A DNA stretch of 64,000 bases. Origin: Pseudomonas sp. SORT22. GTDB lineage: Bacteria; Pseudomonadota; Gammaproteobacteria; Pseudomonadales; Pseudomonadaceae. Positions 25,985 through 34,776 of this stretch are shown piece by piece. Position 1 is the stretch's first letter. Every line of letters begins with the position of its first letter. The translations under genes were made by a program, and so were the position numbers. Where the stretch lies: assembly GCF_018417635.1 (NCBI RefSeq), contig NZ_CP071007.1, positions 620,001-684,000 on the forward strand, written 5' to 3'. Under the pieces are notes generated by a model, which did not search any database, was not told the origin of the DNA, and saw only the letters and a program-made list of their open reading frames with translations.

Positions 25985-27790
25985 ATGCCTGATTACAAAG
26001 CCCCCTTGCGTGATATTCGCTTCGTTCGTGACGAGCTGCTCGGCTACGAAGCGCATTATCAGAGCCTGCCGGCTTGCCAGGACGCCACCCCGGACATGGT
26101 TGACGCCATCCTCGAGGAAGGCGCCAAGTTTTGTGAACAGGTACTGGCCCCGCTGAACCGTGTCGGTGACCTTGAAGGCTGCACCTGGAGCGAGTCGGGC
26201 GTAAAAACCCCATCCGGCTTCAAGGAAGCCTACAAGCAGTTCGTCGAAGGTGGCTGGCCGAGCCTGGCCCATGACGTCGAGCACGGCGGTCAGGGCCTGC
26301 CTGAGTCGCTGGGCCTGGCGGTCAGCGAAATGGTTGGCGAGTCGAACTGGTCGTGGGGCATGTACCCTGGCCTGTCCCACGGCGCGATGAACACCATCTC
26401 CGAGCACGGCACCGCCGAGCAGCAGGAGACCTACCTGACCAAGCTGGTATCCGGCGAATGGACCGGCACCATGTGCCTGACCGAGCCACACTGCGGTACC
26501 GACCTGGGCATGCTGCGCACCAAGGCCGAACCTCAGGCTGATGGTTCCTACAAAGTTACCGGCACCAAGATCTTCATCTCGGCCGGTGAGCACGACATGG
26601 CCGACAACATCGTCCACATCGTCCTGGCCCGCCTGCCCGATGCTCCTGCTGGCACCAAAGGCATTTCGCTGTTCATCGTGCCGAAGTTCCTGCCGACCGC
26701 CGAAGGCACTGTCGGTGAGCGCAACGCCGTTTCCTGTGGCTCGATCGAACACAAGATGGGCATCCACGGCAACGCCACCTGCGTGATGAACTTCGACGCC
26801 GCTACCGGCTACCTGATCGGCCCGGCCAACAAAGGCCTGAACTGCATGTTCACCTTCATGAACACTGCTCGCCTGGGTACCGCGCTGCAAGGCCTGGCCC
26901 ACGCTGAAGTGGCGTTCCAGGGCGGCCTGAAATACGCTCGCGACCGCCTGCAAATGCGCTCGCTGACTGGCCCGAAAGCGCCGGACAAAGCCGCTGACCC
27001 GATCATCGTCCACCCGGACGTACGTCGCATGCTGCTGACCATGAAGGCGTTCGCCGAAGGCAACCGCGCCATGGTCTACTTCACCGCCAAGCAGGTGGAC
27101 ATCGTCAAGTACAGCCAGGACGAAGAAGAGAAGAAGAAAGCCGACGCACTGCTGGCCTTCATGACGCCGATCGCCAAGGCGTTCATGACTGAAGTCGGCT
27201 TCGAAGCAGCCAACCACGGCGTACAGATCTACGGCGGCCACGGCTTCATCGCCGAGTGGGGCATGGAGCAGAACGTTCGCGACAGCCGCATCTCGATGCT
27301 GTACGAAGGCACCACCGGCATCCAGGCGCTGGACCTGCTCGGCCGTAAAGTACTGATGACCCAGGGCGAAGCGCTCAAGGGCTTCACCAAGATCGTGCAC
27401 AAGTTCTGCCAGGGCAACGAAGGCAACGAGGCGATCAGCGAGTTCGTCGCACCGCTGGCCCAGCTGAACAAAGAGTGGGGCGAGCTGACCATGAAGGTCG
27501 GTATGGCTGCAATGAAAGACCGCGAAGAAGTCGGCGCCGCTTCGGTGGACTACCTGATGTACTCCGGTTACGCCTGCCTTGCCTACTTCTGGGCCGACAT
27601 GGCGCGCCTGGCTACCGAGAAGCTGGCTGCCGGCACCACTGAAGAAGCCTTCTACACCGCCAAGCTGCAGACCGCGCGTTTCTACTTCCAGCGCATTCTG
27701 CCGCGTACCCGCACGCATGTCGCAACCATGCTGTCGGGCGCCAACAACCTGATGGACATGAACGAAGAGCACTTCGGTCTCTCGTACTGA
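25985..27790 (+). CDS. Acyl-CoA dehydrogenase, FadE1-type (long-chain)
   Basis: A 601-residue acyl-CoA dehydrogenase with an extra C-terminal domain, FAD-dependent, catalysing the first step of beta-oxidation. Recognisable pieces are the family signature [20 protein letters not shown] (about 160-179), [27 protein letters not shown] and [18 protein letters not shown] near 415-432. The N-terminus [17 protein letters not shown] marks the DUF-extended subfamily. It corresponds to P. aeruginosa PA0506, which I recall as FadE1 with long-chain preference. A strong promoter with a PsrA site precedes it and a terminator follows at 27810-27842, so it is monocistronic. Confidence 0.95.
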   Translation: MPDYKAPLRDIRFVRDELLGYEAHYQSLPACQDATPDMVDAILEEGAKFCEQVLAPLNRVGDLEGCTWSESGVKTPSGFKEAYKQFVEGGWPSLAHDVEHGGQGLPESLGLAVSEMVGESNWSWGMYPGLSHGAMNTISEHGTAEQQETYLTKLVSGEWTGTMCLTEPHCGTDLGMLRTKAEPQADGSYKVTGTKIFISAGEHDMADNIVHIVLARLPDAPAGTKGISLFIVPKFLPTAEGTVGERNAVSCGSIEHKMGIHGNATCVMNFDAATGYLIGPANKGLNCMFTFMNTARLGTALQGLAHAEVAFQGGLKYARDRLQMRSLTGPKAPDKAADPIIVHPDVRRMLLTMKAFAEGNRAMVYFTAKQVDIVKYSQDEEEKKKADALLAFMTPIAKAFMTEVGFEAANHGVQIYGGHGFIAEWGMEQNVRDSRISMLYEGTTGIQALDLLGRKVLMTQGEALKGFTKIVHKFCQGNEGNEAISEFVAPLAQLNKEWGELTMKVGMAAMKDREEVGAASVDYLMYSGYACLAYFWADMARLATEKLAAGTTEEAFYTAKLQTARFYFQRILPRTRTHVATMLSGANNLMDMNEEHFGLSY

Positions 27791-27809
27791 TTCAAAGGCT
27801 GTAAGGAAA

Positions 27810-27842
27810 AACGCCTGCCCTCACCGGCAGGCGTTTTTTTTG
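27810..27842 (+). terminator. Rho-independent terminator of fadE1
   Basis: A perfect 10-base stem (AACGCCTGCC 27810-27819 with GGCAGGCGTT 27826-27835), a 6-base loop and a run of T to 27841, starting 20 bases after the fadE1 stop. Confidence 0.92.
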
Positions 27843-27854
27843 CCTTTTGTTTTC

Positions 27855-27926
27855 TGTGGGAGCGGGCTTGCCCCGCGATGTGAGGTAGCTGACAGAATGC
27901 TATCGCGAGGCAAGCCTGCTCCCACC
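27855..27926. repeat. Inverted pair of REP elements
   Basis: TGTGGGAGCGGGCTTGCCCC (27855 on) and its degenerate complement (ATCGCGAGGCAAGCCTGCTCCCAC, 27902-27926) lie just after the fadE1 terminator. This is the common P. putida-type REP pair. Confidence 0.8.
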
Positions 27927-28011
27927 GACCAAGTGCATTCATCTATTCATGTGCGCTGCCGATACATTAAGGCACAATGCCATTATTGATCTGCCGGGTC
28001 GGAGATTACCC

Positions 28012-29295
28012 TTGTTTCGTTTATCCGCTGTACGCCTGAGCCACTTCCTGCCATCAGTCTGTTTGCTGGTGTCGGGGCTCGCGGCCGCTTATGTGAGAGA
28101 CCTCAGCGTCTTTTTCACCTCACTGTTCAATGTCCTGCCTACTCTGGTCCTGTTGCTCGGCGGCGCCTATTGCGCCGTGTACCGTCGTCAGCGCGAACTG
28201 TTTCTGATGCTCACGGTGTACATCGCCTACTTTCTCCTCGACACCCAGACCGACTTCTACCGCGACAACGGTCGCGTGCGCGAAGACGCGGCGGTGGTGT
28301 TCCACCTGGTTTGCCTGCTGTTGCCGCTGATGTTTGCCCTGTATGGCGCCTGGCAGGAGCGTACCCACCTGTTCCAGGACATGGTCGCGCGCTTCGCCGT
28401 ACTGCTGGCCGTGGGCAGCGTCGCCCTGGGCCTGGAGCAGAGTTTCCCGCAGGCGCTGCTGAGCTGGCTGGCGGAGATCCGCTGGCCATCGCTGCACGGC
28501 CAGTGGATGAGCCTGATCCAGCTGGCCTACCCGGTGTTCTTCTGCGCCTTCATCCTGTTGGTGGTGCAGTACCTGCGCCAGCCACGGCCGTTGCATGCCG
28601 CGCAGTTGATCGGCCTGATCGGTATCTTCTGGATGCTGCCCAAGACTTTCATCCTGCCGTTCACCCTGAACATCATGTGCAGCCAGGTGATGCTGATGAT
28701 TGCCGCAGCGGTGTCCCACGAGGCTTATCAGATGGCCTTCCGCGATGAGCTGACCGGCTTGCCCGGCCGCCGCGCGCTCAACGAACGCATGCAGCGCCTG
28801 GGGCGCAACTATGTGCTGGCGATGACCGACGTCGACCACTTCAAGAAATTCAACGACACCCATGGCCACGACGTCGGTGACCAGGTGTTGCGCCTGGTGG
28901 CCAGCAAGCTGTCCAAAGTTACCGGCGGTGGTCGGGCCTATCGCTATGGCGGTGAGGAATTTGCCGTGGTGTTCGCCGGCAAGAGCATCGAGGAGTGCAT
29001 GCCGCACCTTGAGGCCGTGCGCGAGGTGATCGCTAACTACAACATCCAGTTGCGCAATCAGGACAGCCGCCCCCAGGACGACCAGCAAGGGCGCCAGCGC
29101 CGTGGTGCGTCGGCGGCCTCAAGCGTTTCGGTGACCATCAGTATCGGCGTCAGCGAGCGTCTGGCCGATCATCGCTCACCCGACGAAGTGCTCAAGTCCG
29201 CCGACCAGGCCTTGTACAGCGCCAAAGGTGCCGGGCGTAACTGTGTCGTCGCCTACGGTGTACAGGCCAAGCGTGGTGCCGTACGCATGGTGTGA
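28012..29295 (+). CDS. Membrane diguanylate cyclase (GGDEF)
   Basis: A 427-residue protein with six or seven membrane helices in the first 230 residues and a C-terminal GGDEF domain (about 245-415). The active-site motif is GGEEF at 313-317, an accepted variant of active cyclases. It also has the DELTGLPGRRALNERM entry motif and VDHFKKFND. It should make cyclic di-GMP at the inner membrane. The start is TTG 28012 with GGAGA six bases before it; the frame is open upstream from 27949 but that part crosses the end of the REP region and has no ribosome site. The gene is inserted between two acyl-CoA dehydrogenase genes, as in P. aeruginosa PA0507. Confidence 0.87.
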   Translation: MFRLSAVRLSHFLPSVCLLVSGLAAAYVRDLSVFFTSLFNVLPTLVLLLGGAYCAVYRRQRELFLMLTVYIAYFLLDTQTDFYRDNGRVREDAAVVFHLVCLLLPLMFALYGAWQERTHLFQDMVARFAVLLAVGSVALGLEQSFPQALLSWLAEIRWPSLHGQWMSLIQLAYPVFFCAFILLVVQYLRQPRPLHAAQLIGLIGIFWMLPKTFILPFTLNIMCSQVMLMIAAAVSHEAYQMAFRDELTGLPGRRALNERMQRLGRNYVLAMTDVDHFKKFNDTHGHDVGDQVLRLVASKLSKVTGGGRAYRYGGEEFAVVFAGKSIEECMPHLEAVREVIANYNIQLRNQDSRPQDDQQGRQRRGASAASSVSVTISIGVSERLADHRSPDEVLKSADQALYSAKGAGRNCVVAYGVQAKRGAVRMV

Positions 29296-29416
29296 CCGAA
29301 ATAGACTATACAGTCGCCAGATGACCCTATGTGTCACAAAAGTTGTTCGGTTACACTGCTTGCATAACAGTGATGCGGCCTGCGGGCCGTCCCCGACTCT
29401 AGTGTGAGAGGTAGCC

Positions 29417-31195
29417 ATGGCTGACTATAAAGCGCCCCTGCGCGATATGCGCTTCGTCCTCAATGAAGTCTTCGAGGTGTCCAAGCTTTGGGCGCAGTTG
29501 CCGGGCCTGGCCGAAGTGGTCGACGAAGAAACCGCGCTGGCAGTGCTCGAAGAAGCCGGCAAGGTCACCAGCAAGAGCATCGCGCCGCTGAGCCGCAGCG
29601 CCGATGAAGAAGGCTGCCACTGGGACAACGGTGCGGTGAGCACCCCGGCCGGTTTCATCGAGGCCTACCAGACCTACGCCGAAGGCGGCTGGGTGGGCGT
29701 CGGTGGCGACCCGGCCTACGGCGGCATGGGCATGCCCAAGGTGATCTCGGCCCAGGTCGAGGAGATGGTCAACTCGTCCAGCCTGGCGTTCGGCCTGTAC
29801 CCGATGCTGACTGCCGGTGCCTGCCTGTCGATCAACGCCCACGCCAGTGAAGAGCTCAAGGAAAAGTACCTGCCGAACATGTACGCCGGTATCTGGGCCG
29901 GCTCCATGTGCCTGACCGAGCCGCACGCCGGCACCGACCTGGGCATCATCCGCACCAAGGCCGAGCCTCAGGCGGACGGCAGCTACAAGGTCAGCGGCAC
30001 GAAGATCTTCATCACCGGTGGCGAGCACGACCTCACCGAGAACATCATCCACCTGGTGCTGGCCAAGTTGCCGGACGCCCCTGCCGGGCCGAAGGGCATT
30101 TCCCTGTTCCTGGTACCGAAGGTCCTGGTCAATGCCGATGGCAGCCTGGGCGCGCGCAACCCGGCCACTTGCGGCTCGATCGAGCACAAGATGGGCATCC
30201 AGGCCTCGGCCACCTGTGTGATGAACTTCGATGAAGCGGTCGGTTACCTGGTCGGCGAGCCGAACAAGGGCCTGGCGGCGATGTTCACCATGATGAACTA
30301 CGAGCGCCTGGGCGTTGGTATCCAGGGCCTGGCCTCGGCCGAGCGCTCCTACCAGAACGCCATCGAATATGCCCGCGACCGCCTGCAGAGCCGCTCGCCA
30401 ACCGGCCCGCAAGCCAAGGACAAGGTCGCCGACCCGATCATCGTCCACCCTGATGTGCGGCGCATGCTGCTGACCATGAAGGCCCTCAACGAAGGGGGGC
30501 GTGCGTTCTCCACCTATGTGGCGATGCAGCTCGATACCGCCAAGTTCAGCGAAGACGCCCAGACCCGCAAGCGCGGTGAAGATCTGGTGGCCTTGCTGAC
30601 GCCGGTGGCCAAGGCATTTCTCACCGACCTCGGCCTGGAGTCGGCGGTGCATGGCCAGCAAGTGTTCGGTGGCCACGGTTACATTCGTGAATGGGGCCAG
30701 GAGCAACTGGTGCGCGATGTGCGCATCACCCAGATCTACGAAGGCACCAACGGCATCCAGGCCCTCGACCTGATGGGGCGTAAGGTGGTTGGTAGCGGCG
30801 GCGCGCTGTACAAGTTGTTCGCCGACGAGATCCGCCACTTCACCGCCAGTGCTGGCAGCGAGCTGGGCGAATTCGTCAAACCGCTGAATGCCGCCCTCGA
30901 CAACCTCGACGACCTGACCGCCTGGGTACTCGACCGGGCCAAGAGCAACCCGAATGAAATCGGCGCGGCGTCTGTTGAATACCTGCAGGCGTTTGGCTAT
31001 ACCGCTTATGCCTACATGTGGGCGTTGATGGCCCGGACCGCCCTGGCCAAGCAAGGCGAGGACGATTTTTACGCCAGCAAGCTGGGCACCGCACGCTTCT
31101 ATTTCGCCCGTCTGCTGCCGCGGATTCACTCGCTGAGCGCTTCGGTCAAAGCCGGTAGCGAGTCGCTGTACCTGCTGGATGCGGCGCAGTTTTAA
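29417..31195 (+). CDS. Acyl-CoA dehydrogenase, FadE2-type
   Basis: A 592-residue paralogue of the enzyme at 25985-27790, with the same extended architecture: [64 protein letters not shown] and FGGHGYIREWGQEQLVRD. It oxidises acyl-CoA to enoyl-CoA with FAD. The P. aeruginosa equivalent PA0508 is remembered as FadE2 with medium-chain preference. GTGAGAGG lies just before the ATG. I see no PsrA site in the 120-base gap upstream, so its control may differ from the first paralogue. The rsmY locus follows 15 bases after the stop. Confidence 0.95.
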   Translation: MADYKAPLRDMRFVLNEVFEVSKLWAQLPGLAEVVDEETALAVLEEAGKVTSKSIAPLSRSADEEGCHWDNGAVSTPAGFIEAYQTYAEGGWVGVGGDPAYGGMGMPKVISAQVEEMVNSSSLAFGLYPMLTAGACLSINAHASEELKEKYLPNMYAGIWAGSMCLTEPHAGTDLGIIRTKAEPQADGSYKVSGTKIFITGGEHDLTENIIHLVLAKLPDAPAGPKGISLFLVPKVLVNADGSLGARNPATCGSIEHKMGIQASATCVMNFDEAVGYLVGEPNKGLAAMFTMMNYERLGVGIQGLASAERSYQNAIEYARDRLQSRSPTGPQAKDKVADPIIVHPDVRRMLLTMKALNEGGRAFSTYVAMQLDTAKFSEDAQTRKRGEDLVALLTPVAKAFLTDLGLESAVHGQQVFGGHGYIREWGQEQLVRDVRITQIYEGTNGIQALDLMGRKVVGSGGALYKLFADEIRHFTASAGSELGEFVKPLNAALDNLDDLTAWVLDRAKSNPNEIGAASVEYLQAFGYTAYAYMWALMARTALAKQGEDDFYASKLGTARFYFARLLPRIHSLSASVKAGSESLYLLDAAQF

Positions 31196-31209
31196 GCGTA
31201 ATAGTTGTT

Positions 31210-31227
31210 TGTAAGCATTCTCTTACA
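31210..31227 (+). promoter_or_regulatory. GacA upstream activating site of rsmY
   Basis: TGTAAGCATTCTCTTACA is a perfect TGTAAG-N6-CTTACA palindrome, the site bound by the response regulator GacA before rsmX/Y/Z genes. It ends 56 bases before the predicted RNA start. Confidence 0.93.
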
Positions 31228-31283
31228 TGACGTGGTGACTTTTCGCCTCTATCGGAAGATTGGATCCACAGTTAATCTTCTCA

Positions 31284-31409
31284 CATGGACGTAGCGCAGG
31301 AAGCGCAAAGTACAGAACACGGACACGAAGGATTCCTGCCAGGATGGCGGGGCGAAAAGGATGTCAGGGAAACAGTCTGCAAAGCCCCGCTTCGGCGGGG
31401 TTTTCTTTT
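31284..31409 (+). ncRNA. rsmY: Regulatory small RNA RsmY
   Basis: An RNA of about 125 bases that titrates the translational repressors RsmA/RsmE (CsrA family). There are seven GGA motifs: 31287, 31299, 31321, 31330, 31342, 31359 and 31368. Several are presented in hairpins, for example GCGCAGGAAGCGC at 31294-31306. It ends in an intrinsic terminator, stem CCCCGC/GCGGGG with a UUCG loop, then a U-rich tail. A TTAATC -10-like hexamer lies near 31272-31277 and a perfect GacA site is upstream. In P. aeruginosa rsmY also lies next to the LysR, MOSC and aminotransferase genes seen here. The 5' end is estimated from the -10 and may shift by a few bases. Confidence 0.92.
31384..31409 (+). terminator. 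Terminator of rsmY
   Basis: GCCCCGC-TTCG-GCGGGG followed by TTTTCTTTT, 15 bases before the stop codon of the convergent LysR gene. It may serve both directions only weakly, since the A run on the other side is short. Confidence 0.88.
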
Positions 31410-31424
31410 GCCTGCGATTTGACC

Positions 31425-32348
31425 TCAGCCCAGTACATCCAGCGGCGACACGCCGATCTGGCGCGGGTCGGCTTCTTCTTCCAGCAGGTTGCGCAGCAAC
31501 TCCACCGAGGCTTGCTGGCGCTGCGCATCGCGAAACACCAGGCCGATCTTCAGCGGCACCCGTGGTTCGCTCAATGGCTTCCACAACAAGTCCTGGTCAT
31601 CTTCGACCACTTCCTTGGCGCGCCCGGGCAGTACCGTTGCCAGCGAGGTGTGCGCGAGGCTGTCGAGAATCCCGCCCATGTTGTTCATTTCCGCCTGCAC
31701 TTGCGGGCGCCGGCCGAGGTTGGCCAGTTGCGACTGCCAGATCTGCCGCACCTGAAATTCTTCGCCGAGCAGCAGCATCGGCAATTCGGCGGCCTGCTTG
31801 AGCGATACCTTCTTGAATTCGCGCAAGGGGTGGGTGTTGGGGATGACCAGTTGCAGCTCGTCTTCGTACAGTAACAGCCCATGCAGGCCGGGCTGGCGCG
31901 GCGGCAGGTAGCTGATGCCGATGTCCAGGCTGCCATTGAGCAGGCGCCGCTCGATCTCCAGCCCCGACAGCTCATAGATCTGCACCACCAGGTGCGGCTG
32001 CGCCTTGCGCACCCGGTCTAGCAGTTGCGGCACCAGGCTTGGCCGCACGGTTTGCAGCACGCCGATGGCCAAGGTGCGCAACGACTGGCCCTTGAAATTG
32101 CGCAGGGCCTCACGGGCCCGCTGCAGGCCATCGAGCAAGGGCAGGGCGTGGTTGTACAGGGTGTGCGCGGCCAGGGTCGGCAGCAGGCGCTTGTTGCCGC
32201 GCTCGAACAGGCTGACATCGAGGTTCTGTTCAAGCTGGCGGATCTGCTGTGACAGCGCCGGTTGCGACAGCGACAGGCGCTCGGCGGCCCGGCCGACGTG
32301 GCCCTCTTCATACACCGCGACGAAATAACGCAGTTGGCGAAAATCCAT
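31425..32348 (-). CDS. LysR-family transcriptional regulator
   Basis: A 307-residue LysR regulator. The winged helix-turn-helix is at about 3-62 (MDFRQLRYFVAVYEEGHVGRAAERLSLSQPALSQQI in sequence order), the linker helix follows, and the periplasmic-binding-like effector domain covers about 90-300. It is divergent from the MOSC-domain gene and convergent with rsmY, the same neighbourhood as P. aeruginosa PA0528. LysR regulators usually act on the divergent gene, so the MOSC/aminotransferase pair is the first candidate target; the ligand is unknown. Confidence 0.93.
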   Translation of the reverse strand: MDFRQLRYFVAVYEEGHVGRAAERLSLSQPALSQQIRQLEQNLDVSLFERGNKRLLPTLAAHTLYNHALPLLDGLQRAREALRNFKGQSLRTLAIGVLQTVRPSLVPQLLDRVRKAQPHLVVQIYELSGLEIERRLLNGSLDIGISYLPPRQPGLHGLLLYEDELQLVIPNTHPLREFKKVSLKQAAELPMLLLGEEFQVRQIWQSQLANLGRRPQVQAEMNNMGGILDSLAHTSLATVLPGRAKEVVEDDQDLLWKPLSEPRVPLKIGLVFRDAQRQQASVELLRNLLEEEADPRQIGVSPLDVLG

Positions 32349-32450
32349 AACTGATACTTATCAAAAATGCTCGAAAAACCAAATGGCCGTTAGCCGCCAG
32401 GAAGCCTAGTCTATCCCGTATTCACAAGGTTTACAGGGCCAGAAGGCGCG

Positions 32451-33149
32451 ATGAATACCGTGTATGTGGATGGCGTTTACATAGGCAAGGCAAAAAACCT
32501 CGGGCATGGCTTGTTGACTGATATCGATAAGCAGGAGGTTGCAAGACGCTTGTGGTTATGGCCGCAAGGGTTGGGTAGCGACGAACACGGCGACCCACGC
32601 TTTCATACCGGCCCCGAACGGGCCTTGCACCACTACCCGGCCGAGCATTACGCCTGGTGGCGGCAACGTTATCCACAGATCGACTGGCGCGCCCCGGGTT
32701 TTGGCGAAAACCTCTCGACCCACGGCCTGGATGAACATCAGGTCTGCCTGGGCGACATGTTCCGCTGGGGCGGGGCGCTGTTGCAGATCAGCCAGCCGCG
32801 TTCGCCGTGCTATCGCCTGAGCCATCGCTGGGGTTTGCCGAACCTGCCGCAACAGGCCCAGGACAGTGGCCGCTGTGGCTGGTTCTACCGGGTGCTCAGG
32901 CCTGGTTTCGTCAGCGCCGACGAGCCTTTTGAACTGATTCAACGCAGTTATCCGGGCCTGACCGTGGCTTGGGCGCTACGCACTTTTTACCGTGAACCTC
33001 TGGAGCATGCAGGTTTGAAAAAGCTGGTGGATTGTCCGGCCCTCTCGTCTCGCTGGCGCGATATCGCCATCAAGCGCATGCGCACCGGTCAGGTCGAAGA
33101 CTGGAGCGCGCGTTTGCTTGGTCTGCCGCTCGAGGGGCTGCGCGCATGA
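32451..33149 (+). CDS. MOSC-domain protein (YiiM-like)
   Basis: A 232-residue MOSC-domain protein. It has the conserved domain core HTGPERALHHYPAEHY (about 44-60), the segment GAPGFGENLSTHG-like at APGFGENLSTHG, and the conserved Cys in QPRSPCYRLSHRWG (about 116-129). A C-terminal helical 3-alpha domain (about 165-215) completes the YiiM form. Members such as E. coli YiiM handle N-hydroxylated bases with molybdenum cofactor and reductase partners. The stop overlaps the start of the aminotransferase gene (ATGA), implying an operon. Substrate here is unknown. Confidence 0.87.
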   Translation: MNTVYVDGVYIGKAKNLGHGLLTDIDKQEVARRLWLWPQGLGSDEHGDPRFHTGPERALHHYPAEHYAWWRQRYPQIDWRAPGFGENLSTHGLDEHQVCLGDMFRWGGALLQISQPRSPCYRLSHRWGLPNLPQQAQDSGRCGWFYRVLRPGFVSADEPFELIQRSYPGLTVAWALRTFYREPLEHAGLKKLVDCPALSSRWRDIAIKRMRTGQVEDWSARLLGLPLEGLRA

Positions 33150-34417
33150 ACCTGTTCAACCTGCGCCGCCCGGCTCCGGCCGTGGCCGAGCGCAAGCTCG
33201 CTGCGCAACCGGTAGAAGATCTGTCGCGGGAATGCCTGATGCCGGCGGTAGCGCGAGCGCCCCAGGTGTTCGTTCGCGGCCAGGGTTCGTGGTTATGGGA
33301 CAGTGAAGGCCACGCTTACCTGGACTTCACCCAGGGCTGTGCAGTCAACAGCCTCGGCCACAGCCCCAGTGTGCTGGTCAAAGCCTTGGGCAGCCAGGCC
33401 CAGGCGCTGATCAATCCGGGTGCCGGTTTTCATAACCGCGGCCTGTTGAATCTGGTCAACCAACTGTGCGAAAGCACCGGCAGCGATCAGGCCTATCTTC
33501 TCAACAGCGGTGCCGAAGCCTGTGAAGGGGCGATCAAGCTGGCGCGCAAATGGGGCCAGTTGCATCGCAACGGCGCCTTCCACATCATCACCGCCAGCCA
33601 GAGCTGCCATGGCCGCAGCCTGGGCGCGCTGTCGGCTTCCGACCCGTCGCCGTGCAATCGCTGCGAGCCGGGGTTGCCGGGCTTCAGCAAGGTGCCGTTC
33701 AACGACCTTGAAGCGCTGCACGCGGCGGTCGACTCGCGCACCGTGGCGATCATGCTCGAACCGATCCAGGGCGAAGCCGGGGTGATTCCGGCGACCCAGG
33801 CGTACCTGCAGGGCGTCGAGCGGCTGTGCCGCGAGCTGGGCATCCTGCTGATTCTCGATGAAGTGCAGACCGGCGTCGGCCGCTGCGGGGCGATGCTCGC
33901 CGAACAGCTGTACGGCGTACGTGCCGATATCCTCACCCTCGGCAAGGGCCTGGGTGGCGGCGTGCCCTTGGCGGCCCTGCTGGCCCGTGGCAGTGCCTGC
34001 TGCGCCGCGCCCGGCGAGCTGGAGGGCAGCCACCATGGCAATGCACTGATGACTGCGGCAGGCCTGGCGGTACTGCAGACCGTGCTGGAGGCGGGCTTCT
34101 TCGAGCATGTGCAGGATTCCGGGCGGCACCTGCGCGATGGCCTGAGCCGGTTGGCCGGCCGCTATGGCCAGGTCGAGGTGCGTGGCCAGGGGCTGCTCTG
34201 GGCGCTGCAACTGAGTGAAGACAATGCGGGCGAGCTGGTCCAGGCTGCCTTGCACGAAGGCCTGCTGCTCAATGCCCCGCAAGCCGACGTGTTGCGCTTT
34301 TCGCCGGCACTGACGGTGAGCAAGGGCAACATCGACGAAATGCTGTTGCGCCTGGCCCGGGCCTTTGCCCGCGTGCATGCCGCGCAGCAGAACCAGCGAC
34401 GCGAGGCCACGGCCTGA
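33146..34417 (+). CDS. Class III aminotransferase, acetylornithine-aminotransferase-like
   Basis: A 423-residue PLP enzyme of the ArgD/GabT class. The PLP lysine is K267 (LTLGKGLGGGVPLAALLA); DEVQTGVGRCG (about 238-248) includes the Asp that binds the PLP nitrogen. The opening portion (LMPAVARAPQVFVRGQGSWLWDSEG) is typical of acetylornithine or succinylornithine aminotransferases. P. putida has another argD/aruC elsewhere, so this copy may have a different amine substrate. The start at 33146 overlaps the MOSC stop; an upstream open frame lies inside that gene. A terminator follows. Confidence 0.88.
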   Translation: MNLFNLRRPAPAVAERKLAAQPVEDLSRECLMPAVARAPQVFVRGQGSWLWDSEGHAYLDFTQGCAVNSLGHSPSVLVKALGSQAQALINPGAGFHNRGLLNLVNQLCESTGSDQAYLLNSGAEACEGAIKLARKWGQLHRNGAFHIITASQSCHGRSLGALSASDPSPCNRCEPGLPGFSKVPFNDLEALHAAVDSRTVAIMLEPIQGEAGVIPATQAYLQGVERLCRELGILLILDEVQTGVGRCGAMLAEQLYGVRADILTLGKGLGGGVPLAALLARGSACCAAPGELEGSHHGNALMTAAGLAVLQTVLEAGFFEHVQDSGRHLRDGLSRLAGRYGQVEVRGQGLLWALQLSEDNAGELVQAALHEGLLLNAPQADVLRFSPALTVSKGNIDEMLLRLARAFARVHAAQQNQRREATA

Positions 34418-34468
34418 TCAATACATCGCGTTAACGAATTTTCCGAACCGTCTCGCGTTCCTGCGCAT

Positions 34469-34508
34469 CGCCCCGGGCCTGTTGTTTTTGGCTTGGGGCG
34501 TTTTTTTG
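34469..34508 (+). terminator. Rho-independent terminator
   Basis: An 11-pair stem with two G-U pairs (CGCCCCGGGCC 34469-34479 with GGCTTGGGGCG 34490-34500), a T-rich loop, then seven T. It closes the MOSC-aminotransferase operon. Confidence 0.82.
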
Positions 34509-34581
34509 TCTGCTGCCAACGAGTGGAACCCTGGTGCCGCGCTAGAGTCAGTTCTAGTACATCTTTGAAGGGAGCTGCCCA

Positions 34582-34740
34582 ATGGATTTTATTCGCATCA
34601 TCATCGCCATTCTCCTGCCGCCGCTGGGTGTGTTCCTGCAGGTCGGCTTCGGCGGCGCCTTCTGGCTGAACATCCTGCTGACGTTGCTGGGGTACATTCC
34701 GGGCATCGTGCATGCGGTGTATATCATCGCCAAGCGGTGA
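34582..34740 (+). CDS. PMP3/YqaE-family small membrane protein
   Basis: A 52-residue peptide (MDFIRIIIAILLPPLGVFLQ at its start) with two hydrophobic helices (about 3-20 and 27-48) and the family signature PPLGVFLQVG...FWLNILLTLLGYIPGIVHA. PMP3/YqaE proteins sit in the inner membrane and are linked to salt stress and membrane potential in yeast and bacteria. AAGGGAG lies 9 bases before the ATG. It follows a terminator, so it has its own promoter in the short gap 34509-34570. Confidence 0.88.
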   Translation: MDFIRIIIAILLPPLGVFLQVGFGGAFWLNILLTLLGYIPGIVHAVYIIAKR

Positions 34741-34744
34741 GGCC

Positions 34745-34776
34745 AATCGCGGGTCAAGTCGGGTCGCGATAGCGAT
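34745..34776. repeat. Partial REP-type repeat
   Basis: AATCGCGGGTCAAGTCGGGTCGCGATAGCGAT contains the left part of the REP variant seen near 3.0, 11.85 and 17.2 kb, truncated before the CCGCCGCTCC part. It directly abuts the stop codon of the S9 peptidase. Confidence 0.6.

Noticed and set aside
25952..31129. Minus-strand frames of 606 and 576 codons opposite the two acyl-CoA dehydrogenases
   Set aside because: The two paralogous genes create paralogous shadows with similar translations; no independent coding evidence.
31249..31874. ORFs crossing the rsmY region on both strands
   Set aside because: They run through the sRNA, its terminator and the LysR gene; codon use and motifs do not support protein.
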